Source of the DNA: Mariprofundus sp. UBA1536
GTDB lineage: Bacteria > Pseudomonadota > Zetaproteobacteria > Mariprofundales > Mariprofundaceae
Length of the DNA stretch: 64,000 nt
Direction of reading: 5' to 3'
Assembly (NCBI GenBank): GCA_002323245.1
Contig: DCPU01000002.1
Coordinates: forward strand, 14,615 to 78,614
The notes under the pieces: generated by a model
Database searches by the model: none
The model's input: the letters and a program-made list of their open reading frames with translations, nothing else
What the model was told of the DNA's origin: nothing
In this document: positions 18,044-25,740 of the stretch, one piece after another
How the letters are laid out: every line of letters starts with the position of its first letter
Numbering within the stretch: position 1 is the first letter of the stretch
Position numbers and translations under genes: made by a program

Positions 18044-18661
18044 CTATTTTTTCTTCTTACCCTTTGTTACTTTTTTCGGCTCTTCCTCTACAAAACGGTA
18101 GGTTACTGCTTTGCCAGAAACCATTAAATCTCCAGAGTCATCCTTCGGAGATTTTATTTCCAAGCCCATTACATTTACAATCCTAGGGAGTTCGCCAACA
18201 CGCTTCAAAAATGACAGTAATTGTTTATATGTGCCAGATACACTCATCGATACTGGCACTTCAGCATAAATACTTTTGGTAGACTCTTTCTCAGGTTTAA
18301 ATGTGGTAAATGCCAAGCCCGAATCTTTACCCGCCCAAGTTACACCCTCAAGCAAATCTGGAATTTGAGACTGCTTTGGGAGCATATTAAGCGCTATTTT
18401 TAACTGCAATTGAAGATTTTCATATTCTTGCTTTTTCTTAGGAATATCACTGGCCAGCACTTGATTCTTTTTCAGCATAATGCGCTGTCTTTCAACCTCA
18501 GATTTCTTTTTCACAATCTCATCCTGCATGGGTACCCACATTGTAAAATAATAACCTACGCATAACAAAGTCACTGTGGCAAATAGCGCAACTAGCTTTA
18601 CCATCAAAGGGAGGGGGATAATTGGCTTTAATGCATCAAGGTTCACAGCATCTAAGTTCAT
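18044..18661 (-). CDS. pilO: Type IV pilus inner-membrane alignment protein PilO
   Basis: Bitopic inner-membrane protein that dimerises with PilN. The 205 residues have a short cytoplasmic N-terminus, one membrane helix (VKLVALFATVTLLCVGYYF), a periplasmic coiled coil around residues 50-95 and a ferredoxin-like domain (VSMSVSGTYKQLLSFLKRVGELPRIVNV). The chain ends in a very basic tail (KKVTKGKKKK). It overlaps pilN by 4 nt. In the usual pilMNOPQ operon PilP follows, but here the next gene is pilQ only 36 bp later, and no PilP-like lipoprotein domain is fused to either neighbour. Confidence 0.92.
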   Translation of the reverse strand: MNLDAVNLDALKPIIPLPLMVKLVALFATVTLLCVGYYFTMWVPMQDEIVKKKSEVERQRIMLKKNQVLASDIPKKKQEYENLQLQLKIALNMLPKQSQIPDLLEGVTWAGKDSGLAFTTFKPEKESTKSIYAEVPVSMSVSGTYKQLLSFLKRVGELPRIVNVMGLEIKSPKDDSGDLMVSGKAVTYRFVEEEPKKVTKGKKKK

Positions 18662-19248
18662 AAAACACCCTTTTCAGCTAGTTTTTTCCGCTTCAACTCT
18701 TGCTCAGCCAAACCAAGCCTTGCGAAGGTTAATTGGAACTTCCTCACACGTGCACCATTGGAAATGGCAACTTGATCCACCACCAACTTCACATTATCAA
18801 ACAACTCCGAATTTTCGAGAAACCTTAAGAAATTAGCTATAGATTTACTGCTCTCACCAAATCCAGACAGTGATATTAACTTACCATTATCCATGATTTC
18901 CGTGATCCATGTGTTAGAGGGCAAGCCTTCTGAAATCGCTACAAGTGTCGTGAAGGACCGGAATCTTCCTGCTTGAAGCTCGTCAACAATAGCTAACTTT
19001 CCTTCAACTTCTTTTCGCAGCGAATCTAAATTTTTCAACTCACCAATTTTTTTAGACAGCCTAGTGTTTTGAGCTTTTAGCGATTGAGATTCGCTCTCTA
19101 ACGTAACCAAATCTTCCGTTGAGGAAGAATCTACGCCCACTATCGCCATAACTGTTAAAGCCACAGCAACAGCGAGCACAATAATATATTCAACAATTTG
19201 TTGCTTGCGGAATGATTCCCTATGGGGGAGAAGATTAATACGAATCAT
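18658..19248 (-). CDS. pilN: Type IV pilus inner-membrane protein PilN
   Basis: Partner of PilO and PilM in the alignment subcomplex. It begins MIRINLLPHRESFRKQQ, the conserved PilM-binding motif (INLLPhR). A membrane helix (residues 22-42), a coiled coil (50-85) and a small alpha/beta domain with SNTWITEIMDNGKLISLSG follow. 196 residues, normal for the family. It overlaps pilM and pilO by 4 nt on each side, so the three are strictly coupled. Confidence 0.93.
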   Translation of the reverse strand: MIRINLLPHRESFRKQQIVEYIIVLAVAVALTVMAIVGVDSSSTEDLVTLESESQSLKAQNTRLSKKIGELKNLDSLRKEVEGKLAIVDELQAGRFRSFTTLVAISEGLPSNTWITEIMDNGKLISLSGFGESSKSIANFLRFLENSELFDNVKLVVDQVAISNGARVRKFQLTFARLGLAEQELKRKKLAEKGVL

Positions 19249-20342
19249 TGGTCAAAACTCCGCATAGCTAACCCAATTGGAATCATTAACATTGGCCCCA
19301 TTTCTCTAACTTTTTTCTCGTCAAATAAACGATCGGGAATTTCTATGCCATCAAAAGGATTCAAAACTTCAGTTTCAATGCCCAGCCTCTGATTCATCTC
19401 TATATCAATGTCAGGTATAAGCGCGCACCCCCCGCTTAATAAAATACGCTGCACAGGATACTCAGCGTTATTAGCACTGTAAAAGTCCAAAGACCGACCG
19501 ATTTCAGCACTTAAATTACTATAGAATTCTTCAATAACATTGGCGTCTATTTCATTGAAGTTATTCTTCTTCATCTCTTCTGCTGCGCTAAAACTAACAG
19601 CATGTGCTTTTTGGATAGATTCGGTAAGATTTTGACCACCATAAAACTGATCACGAACAAAGGCCATCTGACCGTCACGAAGAATATTAATATTAATCAT
19701 ATTAGCACCCACGTTTACTAGCGCGTATGCTGCACCCTCTCCAGCTTCCCCGTCGATCCCTTCTGCAGCATCTAATTCAGTCGTGTCTTGCTGATAAGCA
19801 CCAGTTTCTTGAACTGCATTCTCAAGAGCGAACACAGCGCAATCAACGCAAACAGTATTTAGCCCAGCTTCACTCAGCACCAATTGGAAGTCATCTACAA
19901 TTTCTCGCTTACAAGCGACCAAAACCACATCCATATTTTGAGGGTCATGGTCAGAGGCGCCAATAATTTGAAAGTCCAAGTAAACATCATCGATATCAAA
20001 CGGCACATGTTGATCAGCTTCAAAGGTAATTTGTGATTCAAGCTGAAATTCCGTTGATGAAACCACTTCTATCACTTTAATAATTACTGCATTGCCCGAT
20101 ACCGCTAATGCAGCATTTTTTGTTGAAGTTCCTGATTGCTCAATAGCATCCAACAATGCCTGTGACACAGCAATAGAGTCGATAACTGTATTCTCTACAA
20201 TAGCATCCCTTGGCAGAGGAACAACAGCCATACTTTTCAGTCGGTAACCTTTGCGGGTCTTCTCCAACTCCACAAGCTTGACCGCTGATGCACTCAAATC
20301 GATACCAACTAAGGCATCTTTTTTCCGAGAAAAAAGTTTCAT
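19245..20342 (-). CDS. pilM: Type IV pilus actin-like ATP-binding protein PilM
   Basis: Cytoplasmic FtsA/actin-like protein that binds the PilN N-terminus. Actin-fold phosphate motifs are visible: VGIDLSASAVKLVELE at the start, VNVGANMININIL in the middle and RILLSGGCALIPDI near the end. The ATG at 20342 is preferred over the TTG two codons upstream. Length 365 residues is normal. An acidic insert near residues 185-200 (TELDAAEGIDGEAGEG) is a small variation. First gene of pilMNOQ, with its own promoter-like sequence upstream. Confidence 0.93.
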   Translation of the reverse strand: MKLFSRKKDALVGIDLSASAVKLVELEKTRKGYRLKSMAVVPLPRDAIVENTVIDSIAVSQALLDAIEQSGTSTKNAALAVSGNAVIIKVIEVVSSTEFQLESQITFEADQHVPFDIDDVYLDFQIIGASDHDPQNMDVVLVACKREIVDDFQLVLSEAGLNTVCVDCAVFALENAVQETGAYQQDTTELDAAEGIDGEAGEGAAYALVNVGANMININILRDGQMAFVRDQFYGGQNLTESIQKAHAVSFSAAEEMKKNNFNEIDANVIEEFYSNLSAEIGRSLDFYSANNAEYPVQRILLSGGCALIPDIDIEMNQRLGIETEVLNPFDGIEIPDRLFDEKKVREMGPMLMIPIGLAMRSFDQ

Positions 20343-20383
20343 TTGCAACCCACTGCTAACGTATCACTCACATTCATGGCGTT

Positions 20384-20412
20384 AAATTAGTAATATAAAA
20401 CATCAAAGTCAA
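20384..20412 (-). promoter_or_regulatory. Sigma-70-type promoter candidate for pilMNOQ
   Basis: On the minus strand TTGACT (20412-20407) and TAATTT (20389-20384) are separated by exactly 17 bp, about 40 bp before the pilM ATG. It would allow pilMNOQ to be made separately from the minor pilin genes upstream. Sequence match only. Confidence 0.45.
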
Positions 20413-20444
20413 ACTAACTACAGGTTCACGCACCAGCGTTACGC

Positions 20445-20903
20445 TTACCATCTATTACTATCATTCGCGACGATATCTTCCTGTTCCAATCTCAACATCC
20501 GCGAAAGAGCGTCAATTTCAACCTTATTTAACTTTGGCACCACCAATTTAGCATGACTTTCCATCAAAGCATGCTCAACAGACAAAACAATAATCGAAAA
20601 GTCCAATACCTGCTTATCATTTTCATCCATAAACGCCGTTGATAAACCATGTTTTCCATCGGTATTTCCATAACCCATATAGTGGCAGGAAGCACATTGA
20701 TTATCCCATATCTCTTTCTCAGAACGTCCACTGGTCCCGCCTGTAACCAGCTCTATGTTCATCTGCTGATTGCGATATGCTTCAGGCACCTTCATTGGGT
20801 TGTCAGTAAAGTGTGTCAACCCAGCATCATCTTTCCAATGATACACAGCAGCATAGACTGGCATAGAGGCAGCCAACAGCGATACAAGCAGTAAACCTTT
20901 CAT
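20445..20903 (-). CDS. Secreted DUF4124 protein with a c-type haem motif
   Basis: The ATG at 20903 gives 152 residues. A Sec signal peptide (to about residue 19, PVYAA) precedes a DUF4124 module at 20-37 (VYHWKDDAGLTHFTDNP), a short beta unit common on periplasmic proteins. A c-type cytochrome haem site CASCH at residues 70-74 follows, in the context EIWDNQCASCHYMGYGN. The rest is helical with several Met residues that could be the distal ligand. It overlaps the giant PilX-like gene by 4 nt, so it belongs to the pilus operon. I do not know a named homologue. An electron-transfer or sensing role at the pilus is inference. Confidence 0.75.
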   Translation of the reverse strand: MKGLLLVSLLAASMPVYAAVYHWKDDAGLTHFTDNPMKVPEAYRNQQMNIELVTGGTSGRSEKEIWDNQCASCHYMGYGNTDGKHGLSTAFMDENDKQVLDFSIIVLSVEHALMESHAKLVVPKLNKVEIDALSRMLRLEQEDIVANDSNRW

Positions 20904-23900
20904 GGCAACATCTGCCAATCATAGCGCCTCAAGACAATAGCATTTTGGTTTGCATTCACGTTATCCACGGATTGTGAATCAAACACCAATATCAAGTGGG
21001 ATGGTCTAGCATCGTTTGTATACGACACTGATGCACCATATCCCGTAATAATCGAGCCATTCACATAACTTAATGCAGGTGCTTTATTCTTGTGATTTTC
21101 AGGGTTATTTCGACTGCCAGGCTTACATACCCCACTTTTCATCTTGGCACAGCCTGTTCCCTCATACCATGAGATACCGGGACCCCATTCTAAAGGACCT
21201 GGTGTATACATAACGCCTGTCATATTGGTATGCGAATGAATATCAATCAACCCACCCGAATAAATGGTTGATGGAATATCAGCCCATTTCGAATCCAGGC
21301 TCGCATAACCCGAAGACACATCCTTTGTCACGTAAAAATACTTCGCCTCAGCATCTTGCAGCAGCTTAACAGCTGCAAGTGATTTGAAACCAGTATCTTC
21401 CAAGTTAAAAGGCACACCTTGATAACATTTACTAGGGCTTTCAATAGTTGCCCCATCCATCGAACATCCTTTTGTCACTTGCTCATATAAACCGCCAGAT
21501 TCACCAATACCTTTAAAAGTCGCCCCACCTGAAAGTATCGTGTTCCATTCGTCCGCGCTCAAATCCAAGGCCGCTAGCGCAACTTTCCAGCCATGCATAT
21601 ACCCAGACGGAAACAGCAAATGTAATTTATCACCCATATGATCATCTGCGGGCGTCGTTGACATTGTTGCCGCCCCGCAATCTGCTTTACCAATACAGAA
21701 ATTCTGTGCAAAGGTGTCGCCTGGCCATGGTGCAATAGGCCAGTCGTTTGTCATATTCTCATCCGCCAAAGCAACCGTTAAATTGTAATAATACTTCACA
21801 ACTTTTGCTTCTTTGGTGCCGCCAAATGGCTTATTCAGATTCAGCAGACCTGTAACTTTTGGTACTGGCGAATCACTCATGCTATCAAAATTCTGCGCGG
21901 CACCAGCAAGATTTTGAATCGTTTTACCTAAATCAATTAATCCTTCACCACCGGCATTATCTGGCTGAGCATCCCTGTCCATAAAGCGCATAGTGCCAGC
22001 ATTATTTTCACCAACCCCTGGCGGAATCATACCTTCCGACCAAGGGAAATAACCATCGTAAGGCGATGCCAGGTAGACTTTATTGGTGCTACTGCCAGCG
22101 GCATCCACCATGTTCATCATCCCCGCCGTTGTCAGGTTGTTAACCGAGCCAGACGGTTTCACAGCAGATGCAGCCGTCGGAAATGCGATGGGTGCAGCCC
22201 CACCAAACCTAGGCATAACTGGATTAATAAGCATAGGCACATCCATCCAGAAGAATGTATCCACAGCCTCTAAAGGCGTCAAAATACGCTCACCACCAGC
22301 GGCAGGATCAAAGACATAATTATTAGCAACGCTATTGTCGGTTGCTGCTTCTGTAATATCATAGTCAGCAAAATAATCGATCACCACAGTGCCATATACA
22401 ATGAGCCGTGCATTAGGACCTAAATTTCCATCTGCGTCGCCCAGGGAGGAATATGTGTACGGCTGGTCAGCACTATTGGTTAAATCTGTATTGTCAGTAT
22501 CAGGGTTTGCTATTCCGCCACCATTATACGCACCTTGTGCTGATATATGCTTCAGGTTAGTGGCAATGCTATGAATATTAATTGTTTTGCTGCCGCACGT
22601 GACATTGCTGCCCGGCTTCGCAGGAAGCATCAGCCGCACAATCCCAAACATAGGGATACTGTTGGCAATATTCCATTGCAACTGTGCTAAGCTCAAACGG
22701 CCGGTCACAGGCACGCGCGCATCAAAACCAGCAGCAACCATTGCCCTCCTTAACCGCTCCGCTTTGCCGCAATAAATACCATTGCCATATGTGCCGTCAG
22801 CCTCAGTCGGATCCTGGCAAGTAAACTGCTCCGATGCCCAGCGGTAATGGTCAATACTAAAGAGATTCTCATTGGCATTGGAGAAATACTCCACTTTATC
22901 ACCACCAGTCATCAGCCCCGAATACACAAGATTTTTTGGCAATACATTAGCAGGCAAATCTGTGCCCACTGTATCTTGCGTTAAACCTGCAAAATCCACT
23001 TTAGCGCCCTTTGCCGTGTCGTGACCCGAATACAGCAGCATCGGTTCATCCTTAAATGCCACGCCAGTCGTACCATCCTCACCATCCCTGAAGCCAAACA
23101 TATTGTTGCCCTCATCAACTTCAGTGTTGGAAGCTAACGCAATTCCTGAAGGCGATGACCCAAGCACAAACGGAGCCTGAGTTGCATTAATCATCACATT
23201 GCCTGTAGGTGTGCCTGACCAATCTTTTGCATTGGAAGTTACGCCTGTTGTAGAGCTAGCAGCACCGCATAAGGTTTTATAATTATCACCACTAGGCGCG
23301 TTTGTTAAAGCGCTCACCCCTTTAAGCTTTTGACTGGAGAAACTTTGCGATTCGCGAATCACTTTACGCGCATCCCCATAACGGCCAAGCGCATAAGTCA
23401 CCATGCGGCAGCCATTCGGACATTTACTTCCAGAAACTGTTTTATCGACTACAGAATAAGGATCATAGGGATAATTAGTGCCTGTAGCATCGTCGAATGT
23501 AGTCACCCAAACTGCAGCTTGTGGCAAATACTTCGCAACTGGTTCGTTCCATGTATAAACATCGTCAGTAACGCCTGCACTTGTAAAGGTATAAACCTTA
23601 AAGCCTGAATTGACAGCCTGAATCTGAGCATCAGTGGGTGCTTTTTGGGTCTCATCCACTGCAAAGCCTGGTTTATAGGCAGCTGGATACGTCGAAGAAC
23701 GGCCATTTAAGAAATCCGTCATCGCCTTAAACTCTTTTACGCCGCCTACGGTCTTATCACCATCGGAACTCCAATACCAATACATCTGCGTCAAGCCCGC
23801 ATTGGCAGCAATAATCGCCTGATCCAAATGCGAAGACATATTTGCCACCTTAGAAGACACGTTTGTCTTAAAGCTGCTGGTGATTGCAGCTATAGTTAAT

Positions 23901-23959
23901 ACAGCCAACAACACCAATACAGTAACCAAAATAAAACCTTGCTCACGATTCGAATTCAT
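20900..23959 (-). CDS. Giant PilX-like minor pilin/assembly protein (1019 aa)
   Basis: The ATG at 23959, 6 nt behind a textbook AAGGAG, gives 1019 residues. The N-terminus MNSNREQG-FILVTVLVLLAVLTI is a prepilin-type leader and helix without Glu at mature position 5, as in PilX/GspK-type minor pilins. The next segment (AIIAANAGLTQMYWYW) fits PilX_N. The remaining approximately 950 residues are a large exported region with 12 cysteines, often in close pairs (CPNGC, CIGKADC, CAKMKSGVC), which suggests disulfides. No VWA/MIDAS motif or PilY1 propeller is evident. It sits between a pilW-like gene and the haem protein gene. A pilus-tip or priming role is inferred from order; PilX proteins are normally under 250 residues. 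Confidence 0.75.
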   Translation of the reverse strand: MNSNREQGFILVTVLVLLAVLTIAAITSSFKTNVSSKVANMSSHLDQAIIAANAGLTQMYWYWSSDGDKTVGGVKEFKAMTDFLNGRSSTYPAAYKPGFAVDETQKAPTDAQIQAVNSGFKVYTFTSAGVTDDVYTWNEPVAKYLPQAAVWVTTFDDATGTNYPYDPYSVVDKTVSGSKCPNGCRMVTYALGRYGDARKVIRESQSFSSQKLKGVSALTNAPSGDNYKTLCGAASSTTGVTSNAKDWSGTPTGNVMINATQAPFVLGSSPSGIALASNTEVDEGNNMFGFRDGEDGTTGVAFKDEPMLLYSGHDTAKGAKVDFAGLTQDTVGTDLPANVLPKNLVYSGLMTGGDKVEYFSNANENLFSIDHYRWASEQFTCQDPTEADGTYGNGIYCGKAERLRRAMVAAGFDARVPVTGRLSLAQLQWNIANSIPMFGIVRLMLPAKPGSNVTCGSKTINIHSIATNLKHISAQGAYNGGGIANPDTDNTDLTNSADQPYTYSSLGDADGNLGPNARLIVYGTVVIDYFADYDITEAATDNSVANNYVFDPAAGGERILTPLEAVDTFFWMDVPMLINPVMPRFGGAAPIAFPTAASAVKPSGSVNNLTTAGMMNMVDAAGSSTNKVYLASPYDGYFPWSEGMIPPGVGENNAGTMRFMDRDAQPDNAGGEGLIDLGKTIQNLAGAAQNFDSMSDSPVPKVTGLLNLNKPFGGTKEAKVVKYYYNLTVALADENMTNDWPIAPWPGDTFAQNFCIGKADCGAATMSTTPADDHMGDKLHLLFPSGYMHGWKVALAALDLSADEWNTILSGGATFKGIGESGGLYEQVTKGCSMDGATIESPSKCYQGVPFNLEDTGFKSLAAVKLLQDAEAKYFYVTKDVSSGYASLDSKWADIPSTIYSGGLIDIHSHTNMTGVMYTPGPLEWGPGISWYEGTGCAKMKSGVCKPGSRNNPENHKNKAPALSYVNGSIITGYGASVSYTNDARPSHLILVFDSQSVDNVNANQNAIVLRRYDWQMLP

Positions 23960-23985
23960 ATCAAACTCCTTTTTGCACATACGAT

Positions 23986-24765
23986 CTACCAAATTGACAC
24001 CAACACCGAAGGATACAGCTGAATATAGCGCCATAGCCTTTGTCGCCCTGCAGCCACCGGCTGCCCCAAAACATCCTTACCATCTGATCCTGCATTATCC
24101 GCATCCACTTCAACTTCCAACAAAATGGTGAATCCCGGCACATAGTAAGCTTTATTATCTTTGTCACGTAGCGTCTTGCTCGGCAAAGGTAATGCTAGCG
24201 GTATATCACTATATTTAAGCCTGCTGGTATCAGCAGGATCATCGAGAAAAACTCTGAATCGCGTCACAGTCAATCCGGCAGTCTCACCAATAATTGCAGC
24301 TCCCGAATTGTACATTGTGACTGGCGGACATGTGGTTTCATCTCGATCATACTTGATCATACCCGCATCAAATACGTAACACCTATCCACACGCTGGGTA
24401 GCAGCATTAGCTCCAGGCTCTTCTGGGTCCCAGACCCGGAAAGATAAAGCTGACGTTGAGTAGCCATCTGTAGAGGGCGCAATCTTGATACTTGGTGCAT
24501 TTACGCCAGCAACATAAGCCCCACTCTTCAACTCATAAACATCGCTCCCAGAATCCAGCATAAGTGCCGACTGCATATCCTGAACGATATACCGCAATGA
24601 AAACTCCATATCCTGAATGGTATTGGCTCGCGCATCTTGAAATTGATACTGATTGGATTGTGAGGTGAAATTCATAAACACACCAGCCATGATGACTGAA
24701 GCAATGCCCAAGGACAAAAGCATCTCTACCAGTGTGAAACCAAGATTCTTAGAGCATCTAATCAC
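23986..24765 (-). CDS. PilW-like minor pilin
   Basis: The GTG at 24765, 6 nt after GGGG, gives a leader MIRCSKNLG and cleavage before FTLVEMLLSLG, a perfect prepilin peptidase site with Glu at +5. The 259 residues resemble PilW: DARANTIQDMEFSLRYIVQDMQSA near residue 50, then a beta-rich domain ending YPSVLVSIW. A TTG at 24777 is a less likely start. It begins a few bases after the pilV-like stop and is followed by the giant PilX-like gene. Minor pilins of this set prime pilus assembly. Confidence 0.85.
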   Translation of the reverse strand: MIRCSKNLGFTLVEMLLSLGIASVIMAGVFMNFTSQSNQYQFQDARANTIQDMEFSLRYIVQDMQSALMLDSGSDVYELKSGAYVAGVNAPSIKIAPSTDGYSTSALSFRVWDPEEPGANAATQRVDRCYVFDAGMIKYDRDETTCPPVTMYNSGAAIIGETAGLTVTRFRVFLDDPADTSRLKYSDIPLALPLPSKTLRDKDNKAYYVPGFTILLEVEVDADNAGSDGKDVLGQPVAAGRQRLWRYIQLYPSVLVSIW

Positions 24766-24777
24766 TTTAAACCCCAA

Positions 24778-25185
24778 TTATTCTGTAGGAACTACAGTAG
24801 TCAGAATACTCCGCCCACTGCCAACCAGATTATTCGCCGCGTCCCTGATTTCAGCCTGAATCATATAACGTTGTTCTGAAGTCAAAATGGTACAGGTGAC
24901 TTCTTCTACATAATCAACATCCAAATATGAATTCACTCTTGCTCGTGCAGCCCAATCTGCTTTCAAGGCATCACACTCTGCATCATTAGTCACAATAAAG
25001 TTAGCCTCTTGCAGCATGCTTTGCACGACCGCCGAAGAATCAAATTTCTGCTCATTCTTTTTGTTATATTGAATACTGACCATCAACATTTGTGCAGTCG
25101 CCAAAAGCGCAATTGCGGCAATAACCATCGTAATCAAGGTCTCTAACAACGTGAACCCTGCTTCTATTTCAGGAATCTTCTTCAT
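24778..25185 (-). CDS. PilV-like minor pilin
   Basis: The ATG at 25185 overlaps the fimT-like stop by 4 nt. The leader MKKIPEIEAG is followed by FTLLETLITMVIAAIALLA, with Glu at +5. The 135 residues are short for PilV; the body has the family's QSMLQEANFIV helix and a beta region with EEVTCTILTSEQRYMIQAEI. Second gene of the fimT-pilV-pilW-pilX order typical of minor pilin operons. Assignment to PilV rather than another minor pilin rests on order and length. Confidence 0.82.
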   Translation of the reverse strand: MKKIPEIEAGFTLLETLITMVIAAIALLATAQMLMVSIQYNKKNEQKFDSSAVVQSMLQEANFIVTNDAECDALKADWAARARVNSYLDVDYVEEVTCTILTSEQRYMIQAEIRDAANNLVGSGRSILTTVVPTE

Positions 25186-25697
25186 TGGCACGTTCCTAAA
25201 TCAGCACATTCCTCAGTCCGTGACCTTCCAGTTATACCATTCACAATAATCACTTTACCTGTTTTAGCCGCACCAACAGCTTGCACCAGGATACTGCCGC
25301 CAGCAGCAGTGCCCCGCGAGCTAAAGGAAAACAATTCATATTGCTGAGCCACACCTGCTTGTCCTTTTGCATTTGAATTTAACAAATTCACACCTTCCAG
25401 CTTTGTCCATGCTGCGCCTGCATTCCACGCTCCGCCAGAATAAGTAGAGATTCCATCAAGCGAACTAACATAGGCTTCCGCATCTACATCAATACCCACA
25501 TACTGCGTCACCCCTGTGGACAAAGCATTCAAACGCGCGGCAACCATCGTACTTTTAATACGTTCAACAGCACCATCAACTTTATTTTTCGACAGCAACT
25601 GCGACTGACCCCCCATCACGATTCCGACCAAAATAGAAATAATAGCAACAACCGCCATCAGCTCAATCAAGCTAAACCCACCCACACCCTTGCGCAT
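25182..25697 (-). CDS. GspH/FimT-family minor pilin
   Basis: From the ATG at 25697 the leader is MRKGVGG and the mature protein starts FSLIELMAVVAIISILVGI, a standard type IV prepilin signature with Glu at +5. The 171 residues match GspH/FimT: DGAVERIKSTMVAARLNALSTG, then a beta domain with LFSFSSRGTAAGG and VIIVNGITGRSR. The SD is weak and upstream in-frame starts exist (25742 would add 15 residues). First gene of the leftward pilus block; it diverges from the PBP1A gene with only 43 bp between the two starts. Confidence 0.85.
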   Translation of the reverse strand: MRKGVGGFSLIELMAVVAIISILVGIVMGGQSQLLSKNKVDGAVERIKSTMVAARLNALSTGVTQYVGIDVDAEAYVSSLDGISTYSGGAWNAGAAWTKLEGVNLLNSNAKGQAGVAQQYELFSFSSRGTAAGGSILVQAVGAAKTGKVIIVNGITGRSRTEECADLGTCQ

Positions 25698-25740
25698 CTT
25701 TGCTTGCTGCAAGGTGAACTCTTCGCTTAGGCTTGGCGTC

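Noticed and set aside
20900..23959. Annotation of the large pilus-operon gene as PilY1
   Set aside because: Length and location would fit, but the N-terminus is a prepilin-type helix rather than a Sec signal, and no VWA or calcium-loop propeller motif was found.
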